A stretch of DNA of 49,594 bases, from contig NZ_LZFO01000017.1 in the NCBI RefSeq assembly GCF_001758365.1, positions 1 to 49,594 of the forward strand, given 5' to 3'. The notes under the pieces were generated by a model. It had not been told where the DNA came from. It did no database searches and saw nothing but the letters and a program-made list of their open reading frames with translations. Both the position numbers and the translations under genes were made by a program. This document shows, in pieces, positions 8,484-16,829 of the stretch (positions are counted from its first letter, which is position 1; each line of letters opens with the position of its first letter). The DNA comes from Clostridium acetireducens DSM 10703 (GTDB lineage: Bacteria > Bacillota > Clostridia > Clostridiales > Clostridiaceae).

Positions 8484-9679
8484 TGCTGTATAGTTCCCAG
8501 GCTTTTTTGATATTTCCTCAAGAGTTTCTATATCATCTGCCTGAAGATAAATCCAGTTTTCACAATTCCCTTTTATGGTCTTTGCCACCTCCTTTCCATA
8601 CTTATCATCAAACTGGGCAAAACTCTGTAGAAATAAATTAAACCTGATTCCTCTGCCATCATCAACGGTTAGCTTATTTGAGAAATCAAGTATTGTAGCA
8701 AAATTTCCAAATTCATCAAGTAAGAAATTTACTCTGTTTTTTAATCTACCACCTCTTTCATCTGCACTTTTTATAAGTTCTGCATAATGCTGAGATACAA
8801 ACAAACTTGCTAATGTATAATAAGTAGTTTTCTCATCCTGAAGTATTATGAATATAGCTCTTTTTTTATTGCCAGTTTCTTTAGGATCATAATCACTAAC
8901 ATTTGACATAGAATTGATTAAAGGATTTGTAAATAATCTTAGAGTAGTAAGAGCTGTTGTATAAAAGCTTCCCCATCTGTCCACATTCTCTCACCCTTTG
9001 CTTCTCCTATAAAATAAATCTTTTCACTTCCTTTATGATTTTTGCAACCTAAAACTATCCCACCCTGCGGTAAAAAAGCTTTGCTAAATTCACCTGAACA
9101 TTTTGAGTTTTCAACTTTGGACTTTCTTTGAATATCTCCTTTTTGTCCTTCCATGGTAAATTGTTCTTTGCCTTCAAAACTTTTTTCTTGTTCCTTTTCC
9201 TCTTCATCTTCTCTTTCACTTTTTTCATTCCATCCTTTCTTCATTTCTTTTAAATCATCATATCCTTGTCTTATTAGCACCTTTACTGTGATGTCATTTG
9301 CATTTAGAATAAAGCTATTAAAAGCTGAATCCTTCTCTTTTTCTAGCCATTCTGCTGAACCAAATTGTTTTTGTCCTGCTGGCACTGGTGTTGAAATTTT
9401 AGGTGTTATTTCTCTTAAATCACTTTGATAGGGCTTGTTATTTGCTACATAGTAGAACATTGAAAATAAAACTATTAATCCATCAAGACATAAAAAAAGC
9501 AGTAAGTGCTGTTTACTTACCGCCATGCTATGGATACAAATTATTAAACTTGGAATTTTTAAAACTGCCATTTGCTTTGAAAGCAGTTGATGAATTATTG
9601 TTGAAAAATAAAAATTAAATAAAATACCACTCACTAATATGAGTAAGCTTATTAAAAGTTTTTTCTTTTTGGATTTCAT
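8439..9679 (-). pseudogene. VirD4/TraG-type coupling protein, internally deleted
   Basis: Coupling ATPase of a type IV secretion (conjugation) system, which hands the relaxosome to the mating channel. The 5' part (9679-8939, AAGGAGG before the ATG) has two N-terminal membrane helices and ..GQKQFGSAEWLEKEKDSAF, then an unusually Lys/Glu-rich insert, then LPQGGIVLGCKNHKGSEKI. The Walker A region that should follow is missing. The 3' part (from 8984, GTG) restarts at DRWGSFYTTALTTLRLFTNP and keeps Walker B/DEFGN (NFLLDEFGNFATI) and ..NCENWIYLQADDIETLEEIS. Deletion plus frameshift join the halves. The end is fused to the pilin start, so the normal C-terminus is lost too. Confidence 0.75.
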
Positions 9680-9716
9680 GGAGCAAGCCTCCTTTCTCAA
9701 TTGAGTTTTAATTATA

Positions 9717-9752
9717 AAAATAAGACCTACACGTGGTAAGTCTTAAAATTTT
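9717..9752 (-). terminator. Weak intrinsic terminator or attenuator before the VirD4 remnant
   Basis: On the minus strand AAGACTTAC-CACGT-GTAGGTCTT (one G-U pair) is followed by ATTTTTATAATT. It precedes the virD4 start by about 40 nt and would stop read-through from the GHKL operon. Confidence 0.5.
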
Positions 9753-9798
9753 ATCTGCTCTATTAATTGTAGTTTGTTGGTTTATTCAAGTTGTTATG

Positions 9799-10362
9799 CT
9801 ATATCTCATTGAAGATGTGTTTTTTATTTTTTCTTTGGCTTAAATAAAGCACTGTACGCTTTAACATCCAGGTCAATGTCATAAAGCTATGATTCAATAT
9901 TTTGTAAAAATATTGAATCATAGCTTTATGACATTGTCTCTCTGGGTTATAATCTATATTTTCACTTTGAGATTTTAACTCATCACTTCCTATATTAATA
10001 TCTAATGAAAACTTTCTAGAACAACCTTTTTTATTTGAAAGCATTTCTATTTTATTTCCCAGTTTAAATAATGATTTTTTTATACCTAACCCCGAAATAC
10101 GTTTTCCATCATTTATACCTATTCTAAATATTTCTTTATCTGTTATGTTAATATTAATTCCGCCACTATTATCACTTATTATTATTAAATTTTCAAATAT
10201 ATTTATATTAATGTGGCAAGGATTTTCACTTGTTGTTACTTCTTGTCTAGCTTTTATGGAGTTGTCTATGAATCTACTTAAAAATTTTGATATATCCTCT
10301 TTCTCTACCAAATGTCTTTTTAAGAAATTTTTATCAATAATAACTTTACTGTAATTAGCCAT
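9799..10362 (-). pseudogene. GHKL-type ATPase, C-terminally truncated
   Basis: N-terminal ATP-binding domain of a GHKL (Hsp90/histidine kinase/MutL fold) protein. It has the N box RFIDNSIKA (about 30-38), G1 box ISDNSGGI (62-69) and the lid/G2-like segment GLGIKKSLFKLG (91-102). It is related to the 367-residue GHKL protein at 47304-48407, which shows LIDNCIQA, IEDNCGG and RGLKRSVLKIG in the same order. After about residue 140 the frame enters a perfect inverted repeat and ends in foreign sequence, so the C-terminal half is lost. The start is the ATG at 10362 with AAAGAGGA upstream. Last gene of a four-gene operon. Ligand and role unknown; similar proteins occur in defence islands. Confidence 0.7.
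9874..9936. repeat. 30-bp perfect inverted repeat, 3-nt loop
   Basis: Arms 9874-9903 and 9907-9936 are exact complements over all 30 bases (CAATGTCATAAAGCTATGAT...), with loop GTA. It marks the junction of the GHKL gene and conjugative-element DNA. Beyond it a different frame reads LYDIDLDVKAYSALFKPKKK and stops, apparently the tail of an unidentified gene upstream of virD4. No U-tract follows on either strand, so it is not a standard terminator. Confidence 0.85.
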
Positions 10363-10434
10363 AATTCCTCTTTCATATAAGTAATTTAATATTACTATAT
10401 GCAAAGAATTTTATTTTGCTACTAATATATATTT

Positions 10435-10698
10435 TTACTTATTATTAAAGTATTCTTTTAATTTTTTACAAGCCTCATAATTTAAATTGTAATATTGTTT
10501 TATTGACATAACATTTTTGAAATATTTTTCATAACATTTATCTATACAACAAAATATAGGTCTATTTTCATAAATTGAGCACTTATTAGTTTCATTTTCA
10601 AAATATTTGCACGTTCCATCTCCCCTATCTAAATGTTTATAAATATCATTAGTTGATACTGATCTACAACAACATCCACACATATCACAATTAAACAT
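10435..10698 (-). CDS. YkgJ-type cysteine-cluster protein
   Basis: An 87-residue protein with a Cys motif at the N-terminus (CDMCGCCCRS, residues 4-13), a middle CKYFENETNKCSIYENRP segment and FCCIDKCYEKYF. This is the pattern of the YkgJ/UPF0153 family, thought to bind a metal or Fe-S centre. The family's reaction is not established. The ATG lies 1 nt after the stop of the glycine-zipper gene with AGAAGG upstream, so it is co-transcribed and probably translationally coupled. A different Cys-rich protein (48588-49028) precedes the second GHKL gene. Confidence 0.72.
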   Translation of the reverse strand: MFNCDMCGCCCRSVSTNDIYKHLDRGDGTCKYFENETNKCSIYENRPIFCCIDKCYEKYFKNVMSIKQYYNLNYEACKKLKEYFNNK

Positions 10699-10699
10699 T

Positions 10700-11719
10700 T
10701 TAACTTAACCTTCTTAGAAAATCTTCTCCATTTTTTAAAGCTTTTTTACTTTCAGGCATTAATTCTCCCTTTTCATTTAATAATGATGTATCAATAACTA
10801 CTTTTATTGTTTGTGCTATTTGTACACAAATATAGATATTGTTTTTCATACTATCTGGATATGTATTCCAATTTGTACCACATGTTTCAATTCCATATTT
10901 TAAAATTTCTATAGAATTAACAAAATATTTATTAAGTTTATTTAATAATTTACGTAAATTATTTGCTCTAGTAGAAATACTAGATAACATTGTTACTATA
11001 GTTTTGCCTTGTTCTTCAAATTCCTTTGCCTTATCAGCATTTGATTGTGCATCATAGTATGCTTTTTCTGCTTGTTTTGCAAAAAGAGCTCCTCCTATTG
11101 CTAGCGCTGGACCTGCTACTATTCCACCAAGAACAGCCATTCCTCCAACCATTCCAAAGCCACCTGCTGATAGTGCACCTCCACCTAACCACGCTAGTGT
11201 TGCATTAGTTGCAGCTACTCCTGTTAATGATGAAAGTGCAGTTCCTGTTGTGGCTGTAACTAAAAGACCTCCAAGTCCACCCATAACTATATTATAAGTA
11301 CCAAATGCTAATAAGGCACCTCCACCTATAGCACTTAATCCATTAACCGCAATTTCTTTTGCTTCAAATGATGCTTTTTTTAATTCTTTAAATTCTGAAC
11401 TTTGAGGATTAAAGTTTCTTAATTCATCTATTCCATCACTATCTTTTAAATTAATATTTTTTATTTTTTCAAAATTAATTATAAAGTCATTTATAGATGT
11501 ACTTAATAATTCAATTTTTTTTCTCCCTAAATTTTCTATAAATGTTTTAGTTCTGTCTTTTGCTTTTTCTATGGACTTTTCTGTCTTTCTAACTATTCTA
11601 TTTGCTTCTTCATTAATACTTTTTGCTAAATCCATATCGTTTTTAGCATCAATTCCTTTTTTTACTCCTACTGCACCAGTAGCAAGTGCTGCTGCACCCA
11701 ATATAAATGGTATTGGCAT
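10700..11719 (-). CDS. Glycine-zipper membrane protein, candidate defence component
   Basis: A 339-residue protein I cannot assign to a characterised family. Layout: a short hydrophobic N-terminus (MPIPFILGAAALATGAVGVK), an amphipathic Lys/Glu helix region (about 25-90), and a long Gly/Ala-rich hydrophobic region (about 126-214) with repeated GxxxG/GG spacing as in oligomerising or pore-forming glycine zippers. A charged helical C-terminus follows. AGGAGGG precedes the ATG. It is 29 nt downstream of the 557-aa gene, which carries its own glycine zipper, so the two may form a membrane complex. That is inference. Expected location is the cytoplasmic membrane. Confidence 0.65.
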   Translation of the reverse strand: MPIPFILGAAALATGAVGVKKGIDAKNDMDLAKSINEEANRIVRKTEKSIEKAKDRTKTFIENLGRKKIELLSTSINDFIINFEKIKNINLKDSDGIDELRNFNPQSSEFKELKKASFEAKEIAVNGLSAIGGGALLAFGTYNIVMGGLGGLLVTATTGTALSSLTGVAATNATLAWLGGGALSAGGFGMVGGMAVLGGIVAGPALAIGGALFAKQAEKAYYDAQSNADKAKEFEEQGKTIVTMLSSISTRANNLRKLLNKLNKYFVNSIEILKYGIETCGTNWNTYPDSMKNNIYICVQIAQTIKVVIDTSLLNEKGELMPESKKALKNGEDFLRRLS

Positions 11720-11748
11720 ATTTATCCCTCCTAAATTAATTATAATAT

Positions 11749-13422
11749 TTAAAATTCAAGACTTGATGTATCATCTTGCATAAATCTATCAAATTGATCA
11801 AAATTTTTAAATTGTAATGTTGATCCAAATTGAATAGCAATATTATTTAAGTCTTGAGTAAATAAATTAACATCATTATTTTTAATAGCTGCATCCATTG
11901 TGTTAAAGCTATTCTCAAATATAGCTTGTCTATTTTTGAAATATTTATCAATAAATACTTCAAATTTTTTCCTCTCTTCTTGCATTGATTCAATAGATGC
12001 CATACATAAAGAATGTATAGTTTCATATCTTTCTTTTGCAATTCTAACTTCATTTAATACTTTCATTGAAGCATTATATATGCTAGAACTTGTCATGTAT
12101 CCAATCATTCCACCAACTGCTGTTCCTATTCCTGGCAAAATTGCTGTTCCTACTGCTGCTCCTAAACTTGCTGCTAACATACCAGTTCCTTTTTCACCTA
12201 ATTCTTCAACCAATTCAATTTCATCAAGTTCACCTTTAGCATATTTTTTTATAGAATTTACTACTTGTAAAGTAGTACTAGCAATCATTGATGGAAAAGA
12301 TGTTTTTGATAAATTAACAAAAACGCTATTACTGCTAGATGCCATAAATCCTCTAATTGCAGTATCACTAGCACCTGTTATATATCCTAGTACTGAACCT
12401 TTTGCTACATCAACTGCTGAATCATATAAAGCCTCAGAAATTTCCTTTTCTCCTCTCATAATATAAACAACATTTCTTGATACAGATAAAGTTCCTGATA
12501 TTATAGCTACCCCTTTAGCTTGTTCGATTCCACATCTATGTGATATCTTAGCAACATTTTTAACAGTAGCTAATTTAGGATATTCTCTTAAAAACATTGC
12601 TTCCCTTGATGTAATTCCACTATCTTTTATATTTTTACTTACTTTTTGATACTTTTGGGCTTGTTGTTCTAATTCAATTGATTTATGTAAATTTCCTAAT
12701 TGTTTTTGCTTAGATGATTCATCAAATAGCTCTTTTGCCTTTTTTTCTGCAAAATTTTTTGCCACAGAATATTGTTCTTTAGGTATTAGAATGTCATTAT
12801 TTCTATATCTATCCCATTTAGGATGTACTAATTTCTTTACTAAATTTTCTGACCTTCTTTTTATTTCATCTGCAGTTTGATATGCACCACAAAATTTCAT
12901 TTGGGCTCCCCATTTTGGATCCTGTCCATCTAGAACAACATTACCATTAATATCTACAGCTACAACATCAAATCTAGTATCATTTCCTCTTCCAACATCA
13001 TTTGATCTGCTTATCCTACTATTATTTTTATTTATTATATTTTCAGCATTTGTTTTACTTACATAATCTACTTCTGCTGAAAAACCAGCTTGCTGTTTTA
13101 AATTCTGATACTTAAACTTTTCATTAACTTTAGATTCTGAAATTTGTTTTAATCCTTTTTTTATTAGATTATTATTACCGTCATATGTTCCACTATACCC
13201 TTTTATATATTCGCTTGCTGCACTACCATATCTTTTTAGTTGTTCTGTATTCATAGTTGCATTTATTATTGTATACATATTAATATCATTTTTTTGAATA
13301 TATTTAAGAGTCTTTTCAATATCTCGTTCATTAGATTCATAGTATTTTTTTACTTCATTTTTATTCAAACCGGTTTTAAGTTGTATATCGTTAATACACT
13401 TATTATCATATTCACTAAACAT
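11749..13422 (-). CDS. UBA-like / PD-(D/E)XK-like / glycine-zipper protein, candidate toxin-effector
   Basis: A 557-residue protein of no named family I recognise. Residues 14-44 (LKTGLNKNEVKKYYESNERD then IEKTLKYIQ) look like a UBA/EF-Ts-type three-helix domain. Residues 113-177 carry an ordered set reminiscent of a PD-(D/E)XK nuclease core: GFSAEVD (E117), RSNDVGRGND (139-148), RFDVVAVD (D152) and WGAQMKF (Q174, K176). A helical spacer follows. Around 410-442 a Gly/Ala-rich zipper (GMLAASLGAAVGTAILPGIG) could insert in the membrane. The C-terminus is helical. Start: AAAGAGGTG 6 nt before the ATG. First gene of the operon with the 339-aa, YkgJ and GHKL genes. The nuclease reading is a pattern call, not proof. 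Confidence 0.65.
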   Translation of the reverse strand: MFSEYDNKCINDIQLKTGLNKNEVKKYYESNERDIEKTLKYIQKNDINMYTIINATMNTEQLKRYGSAASEYIKGYSGTYDGNNNLIKKGLKQISESKVNEKFKYQNLKQQAGFSAEVDYVSKTNAENIINKNNSRISRSNDVGRGNDTRFDVVAVDINGNVVLDGQDPKWGAQMKFCGAYQTADEIKRRSENLVKKLVHPKWDRYRNNDILIPKEQYSVAKNFAEKKAKELFDESSKQKQLGNLHKSIELEQQAQKYQKVSKNIKDSGITSREAMFLREYPKLATVKNVAKISHRCGIEQAKGVAIISGTLSVSRNVVYIMRGEKEISEALYDSAVDVAKGSVLGYITGASDTAIRGFMASSSNSVFVNLSKTSFPSMIASTTLQVVNSIKKYAKGELDEIELVEELGEKGTGMLAASLGAAVGTAILPGIGTAVGGMIGYMTSSSIYNASMKVLNEVRIAKERYETIHSLCMASIESMQEERKKFEVFIDKYFKNRQAIFENSFNTMDAAIKNNDVNLFTQDLNNIAIQFGSTLQFKNFDQFDRFMQDDTSSLEF

Positions 13423-13817
13423 AACAACACCTCTTTATTTCCTTTATACTCTATAAGTTAATATATAATTAATTGTTTTTTACAATATTATCATTTATTT
13501 ATCTAATTTCTATATGTTTAGATGCTAATACATTTTTATATTATTTTTGCCTACTCAATACTTTTTAACAAAAATTATCTGTTTCCAATTTATCTGGCTT
13601 TGAATATTTACATATATTTAATATTCTATAAATCTTGTATTTTACCTCCTTTTTATCTAATTTTTCCCTAAATTTTTTATATAAATATTAAATATTATAT
13701 ACTACTTATAAATAACCTAAATCTTTTCATATTTAATAAATTATTTTAATACCATTTTTTAATAACTCATAATTTATGTAACTACCATCTTAATTACTGA
13801 TTTTATGGTTATTCAAT
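13423..13817. other. AT-rich intergenic region between divergent transcription units
   Basis: About 400 bases without a supported gene. They lie between the minus-strand four-gene operon and the plus-strand MFS gene and presumably hold the promoter of the operon. I see no well-spaced -35/-10 pair for that operon, no repeat and no RNA motif. Confidence 0.5.
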
Positions 13818-13850
13818 TTGACTTTAACATTAGACAAGTTTAATGTTAAA
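13818..13850 (+). promoter_or_regulatory. Promoter with palindromic operator for the MFS gene
   Basis: TTGACT (13818-13823), 17-nt spacer, TAATGT (13841-13846). A perfect palindrome TTTAACATTA (13823-13832) / TAATGTTAAA (13841-13850) with an 8-nt centre covers the end of the -35, the spacer and the -10. That is the usual placement for a TetR- or MarR-type repressor of an efflux gene. No such regulator gene is adjacent. Confidence 0.65.
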
Positions 13851-13913
13851 CTATATATTGTAGAAAATAACATAAAACTAAAGCTAATATTGCAGACTTG
13901 AGGTGAAATAATT

Positions 13914-15098
13914 ATGACTTATATTGAAAAAGGTTCAGATGAATTCAAAAAAACCAACATAGCACTTTTTGCAGGTGGTTTCAGTACCTTTGCAATTTTA
14001 TACAGCACACAACCACTACTTCCTTATCTTTCTAAAGAATTTCACATTTCTCCAGCAACCTCCAGCCTTTCGCTTTCAGCTGCAACAATTGCACTGGCAG
14101 CAAGTATTCTCATAGTTGGCTCTTTATCGGAGGCATTTGGTCGAAAGTCAATAATGACATTTTCAATGTTTTCGGCATCCATACTAGCAGTACTTACAGC
14201 ATTTGTTCCAAACTTTCACTTTCTTTTGATGTTGCGCATACTGCAAGGTTTTGCTTTATCGGGATTATCTGCTATTGCCATGGCATATTTGAGTGAAGAA
14301 ATTGAGCAAAAGAGTCTTGGAATGGCAATGGGAGTATTCATTAGTGGAAACTCTCTGGGTGGAATGTTTGGACGTATTATCATAGGAGTTCTCACAGATA
14401 TTTTCAATTGGCGTGTTGCCCTTTGCAGTGTAGGTGTATTGAGCTTGATAGCAAGCATATTGTTCGTAATTGAACTTCCTCCGTCAAGACACTTTCAGCC
14501 ACGTACTCTGGAAATATGGAAATTATTCAAATCCTTGCTCAGCCATTTGAAGAATCCCAAATTGCTTTCTCTTTTTGGCATTGGATTCCTACTATTGGGA
14601 AGTTTTGTTTCATTATATAATTATATAGGCTTTCAATTGATTGCTCCTCCCTATTCACTGAGACAGACACTTGTAAGCTTTATTTTCATACTCTATCTCA
14701 TGGGAACCTTCAGTTCTACTTGGATGGGACGTATGGCGGACAAGCATGGGCAGAAAAAAATGCTTTTGAGTGCACTTTTTATAATGTTTGTTGGTATATC
14801 AATAACATTGAGCATCAGCCTAATTTTAAAGATTGTAGGCGTTGCCCTTTTAACCTTTGGTTTCTTCGGAGGTCATTCCATAGCCAGCAGTTGGGTTGGA
14901 CACCTTGCAACTCATGACAAGGCACAAGCTTCTTCACTTTATCTTTTCTTTTATTATGTAGGCTCAAGCATAGGTGGCACTGCAAGTGGAACCTTCTGGA
15001 CTTCATATGGATGGAGTGGTGTAGTTGGCATAATCATGTGCTTTATCATATTGGCTTTTATACTTTTAACTAGACTTTCGCCAAATAAAGCAAAATAA
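13914..15098 (+). CDS. MFS exporter (YnfM/AraJ-like)
   Basis: A 394-residue integral membrane transporter of the major facilitator superfamily with about 12 hydrophobic segments. The loop 2-3 motif appears as GSLSEAFGRKSIM and its internal repeat as GRMADKHGQKKML. Best match by eye is the YnfM/arabinose-efflux group of drug or metabolite proton antiporters; the substrate is unknown. GAGGTG lies before the ATG. A single-gene unit downstream of an operator-like palindrome, so probably de-repressed by its substrate. Codon use looks somewhat less AT-biased than the flanking defence genes, possibly a different origin. Confidence 0.82.
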   Translation: MTYIEKGSDEFKKTNIALFAGGFSTFAILYSTQPLLPYLSKEFHISPATSSLSLSAATIALAASILIVGSLSEAFGRKSIMTFSMFSASILAVLTAFVPNFHFLLMLRILQGFALSGLSAIAMAYLSEEIEQKSLGMAMGVFISGNSLGGMFGRIIIGVLTDIFNWRVALCSVGVLSLIASILFVIELPPSRHFQPRTLEIWKLFKSLLSHLKNPKLLSLFGIGFLLLGSFVSLYNYIGFQLIAPPYSLRQTLVSFIFILYLMGTFSSTWMGRMADKHGQKKMLLSALFIMFVGISITLSISLILKIVGVALLTFGFFGGHSIASSWVGHLATHDKAQASSLYLFFYYVGSSIGGTASGTFWTSYGWSGVVGIIMCFIILAFILLTRLSPNKAK

Positions 15099-15102
15099 AA
15101 TT

Positions 15103-15130
15103 CATAGGCACCCATTAAAGAGGTGCCTTA
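15103..15130 (+). terminator. Hairpin after the MFS gene
   Basis: AGGCACC and GGTGCCT pair around a 9-nt loop just after the MFS stop. The following bases (TACCTAAACC) are not a U-tract, so termination may be weak. Confidence 0.4.
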
Positions 15131-15181
15131 CCTAAACCCCTATAAAAGCATAATACTACCAACATATAATAGTTTATAAAA

Positions 15182-16588
15182 TTAATTATGATTATTTTCT
15201 TCATAACAAATAATAGGCGTTCCACGTTCTATATTATCAAAAATTGTTTTAGCTAAATATAATGGGGTATTTACGCATCCATGTGTTCCAACTCTTTTAT
15301 ATATATCCCCTCCGAAAGAATACATCCAGCTTGCATCATGTATGCCTATATTTCCATTAAAAGGCATAAAGTAATTTACTTTAGCTTCATAAGTTGGACC
15401 TCTTAAAACTGCCTTTTTTTGTTTGTAATTAAGTATATACGTTCCAGCAGGAGTGGCATTCCCTCTATGAGGATTACCTGTTACTATTGGACCTTGAGTT
15501 ATAAGCTTTCCATTTTTATAAAACCATAACTGTTGTTTTGTTATGTTAATTTCTACATAAGTATTGCCTATGTCGTCTTTATCCCTACATACAGCTTTTT
15601 GAGTATATATAGGTTCTTTTTTGAGTACTTCACCACCTTTTATATTTTTTAATAATGCTAGTGCCTCACTAACACAATTAATTTTCCATCCATAAAATCC
15701 TCCCTTAACTTCGACTATTTTACCTGTAGATGTTTTAATTTTTCTTGCTACTCCAACTGTATCATATTTTTTACTCAATGCTTGCACATATTTTAAAACT
15801 GCTTTGGGTTTTATTACTACTTCTAAATTTTCATCAACATTAATCCATTCATTTATTATATTACCATCTAATATTTCATTCTTATTTCCAAATGTATAAG
15901 TGATTTTTGTTGATACATATTTATTTAGCAAATTTTTGGTTTCAGAAGTTTTAGTAGAACTTACAGTGTACTTTGGCTTTATATAACAAAGTTTTTCATT
16001 TAAACCTAATTTTTTTTCTCCTTTTAGTATGCTCATTTTTATAGCTTTATTTAATTTATCTTTATTTACCTTATTTCCATATACTTCTTTAACTACCTTG
16101 TATGAACCATTTAAATACTTAAAACTTACATTTTTAGGTTCTGTAATAACTGTATTTAAACAGTTTAATTGATTTATTTTATTTTGCAATTCATCTTCAT
16201 TGTAACTAAATAAATCATTCACATAATATTTTTGATCCTTTAATAATGAAGTAATCCATTTAAGTGAATTTTTCCTATGATAAATTTTAGAAATGCTATT
16301 TTTTTCATTATATTGCACTCCTACATCTTGCCCTATTATTTCTTCTACTTTTCCATTTCTCTCTACTAACTGTAGCTTATAACCTTTAATATAACTTTTA
16401 ATTATATTATCTGCATCTTTATGTGCTTTTAATGACACATTTACTCCGTTTATTACTGTATTAAAAAAGAAATGCTTAGAAAAGTATACTGAAATAAGTA
16501 AATAAAATAGCAAAATTAAAGCTATTAAAATACTAATATTTACTGTATCCTTACATTTAAAAAACTTTTTTATGTTAATATTTTTCAT
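15182..16588 (-). CDS. L,D-transpeptidase (YkuD family) with membrane anchor
   Basis: A 468-residue envelope enzyme. One N-terminal transmembrane helix (about 15-37) anchors it outside the membrane. The middle (about 50-330) resembles the peptidoglycan-binding repeats preceding YkuD domains in clostridia (e.g. GFYGWKINCVSEALALLKNI). The C-terminal YkuD catalytic domain has ITKQQLWFYKNGKL, the conserved IGIHDASW His and the nucleophile motif THGCVNTPLYLA. It makes 3-3 cross-links in peptidoglycan or attaches proteins to it. Apparently monocistronic; AAAGG lies 13 nt before the ATG, a weak site. The frame is intact. Confidence 0.88.
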   Translation of the reverse strand: MKNINIKKFFKCKDTVNISILIALILLFYLLISVYFSKHFFFNTVINGVNVSLKAHKDADNIIKSYIKGYKLQLVERNGKVEEIIGQDVGVQYNEKNSISKIYHRKNSLKWITSLLKDQKYYVNDLFSYNEDELQNKINQLNCLNTVITEPKNVSFKYLNGSYKVVKEVYGNKVNKDKLNKAIKMSILKGEKKLGLNEKLCYIKPKYTVSSTKTSETKNLLNKYVSTKITYTFGNKNEILDGNIINEWINVDENLEVVIKPKAVLKYVQALSKKYDTVGVARKIKTSTGKIVEVKGGFYGWKINCVSEALALLKNIKGGEVLKKEPIYTQKAVCRDKDDIGNTYVEINITKQQLWFYKNGKLITQGPIVTGNPHRGNATPAGTYILNYKQKKAVLRGPTYEAKVNYFMPFNGNIGIHDASWMYSFGGDIYKRVGTHGCVNTPLYLAKTIFDNIERGTPIICYEENNHN

Positions 16589-16726
16589 ATGGCTTTATAC
16601 CTTTCGTGAAAATGCTTTCATTTAAATATAATAACTAATTTAAAATATGTTTCTATTTTTGACTTTATAACTAATATATAACTTACATTAGAAGGATATT
16701 ATTTTAAATTTAAATGAAAGTAATAA

Positions 16727-16775
16727 AAAACCGCACCTATTTATGGTACACCGTATCATACTAAAGTGCGGTTTT
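16727..16775 (-). terminator. Terminator downstream of abiH
   Basis: AAAACCGCAC (16727-16736) and GTGCGGTTTT (16766-16775) form a 10-bp stem with a nested inner hairpin. The minus strand then reads TTATTAC after the U-rich stem. The sequence AAAAACCGCACCTATTTATG is shared with the terminator after thiH at 18146-18174. Confidence 0.7.
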
Positions 16776-16829
16776 ATCAAATCTATAAATATCAATTTAT
16801 AGGGATATTCATTTTGCTAATCTACAATA

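Noticed and set aside
9874-9936. Intrinsic terminator
   Set aside because: A 30-bp stem without any U-tract on either strand, and the GHKL frame reads through it.
11900-12466. Long plus-strand open frame (188 codons) opposite the 557-aa gene
   Set aside because: No ribosome site and low-complexity composition; it is the antisense shadow of the glycine-zipper gene.
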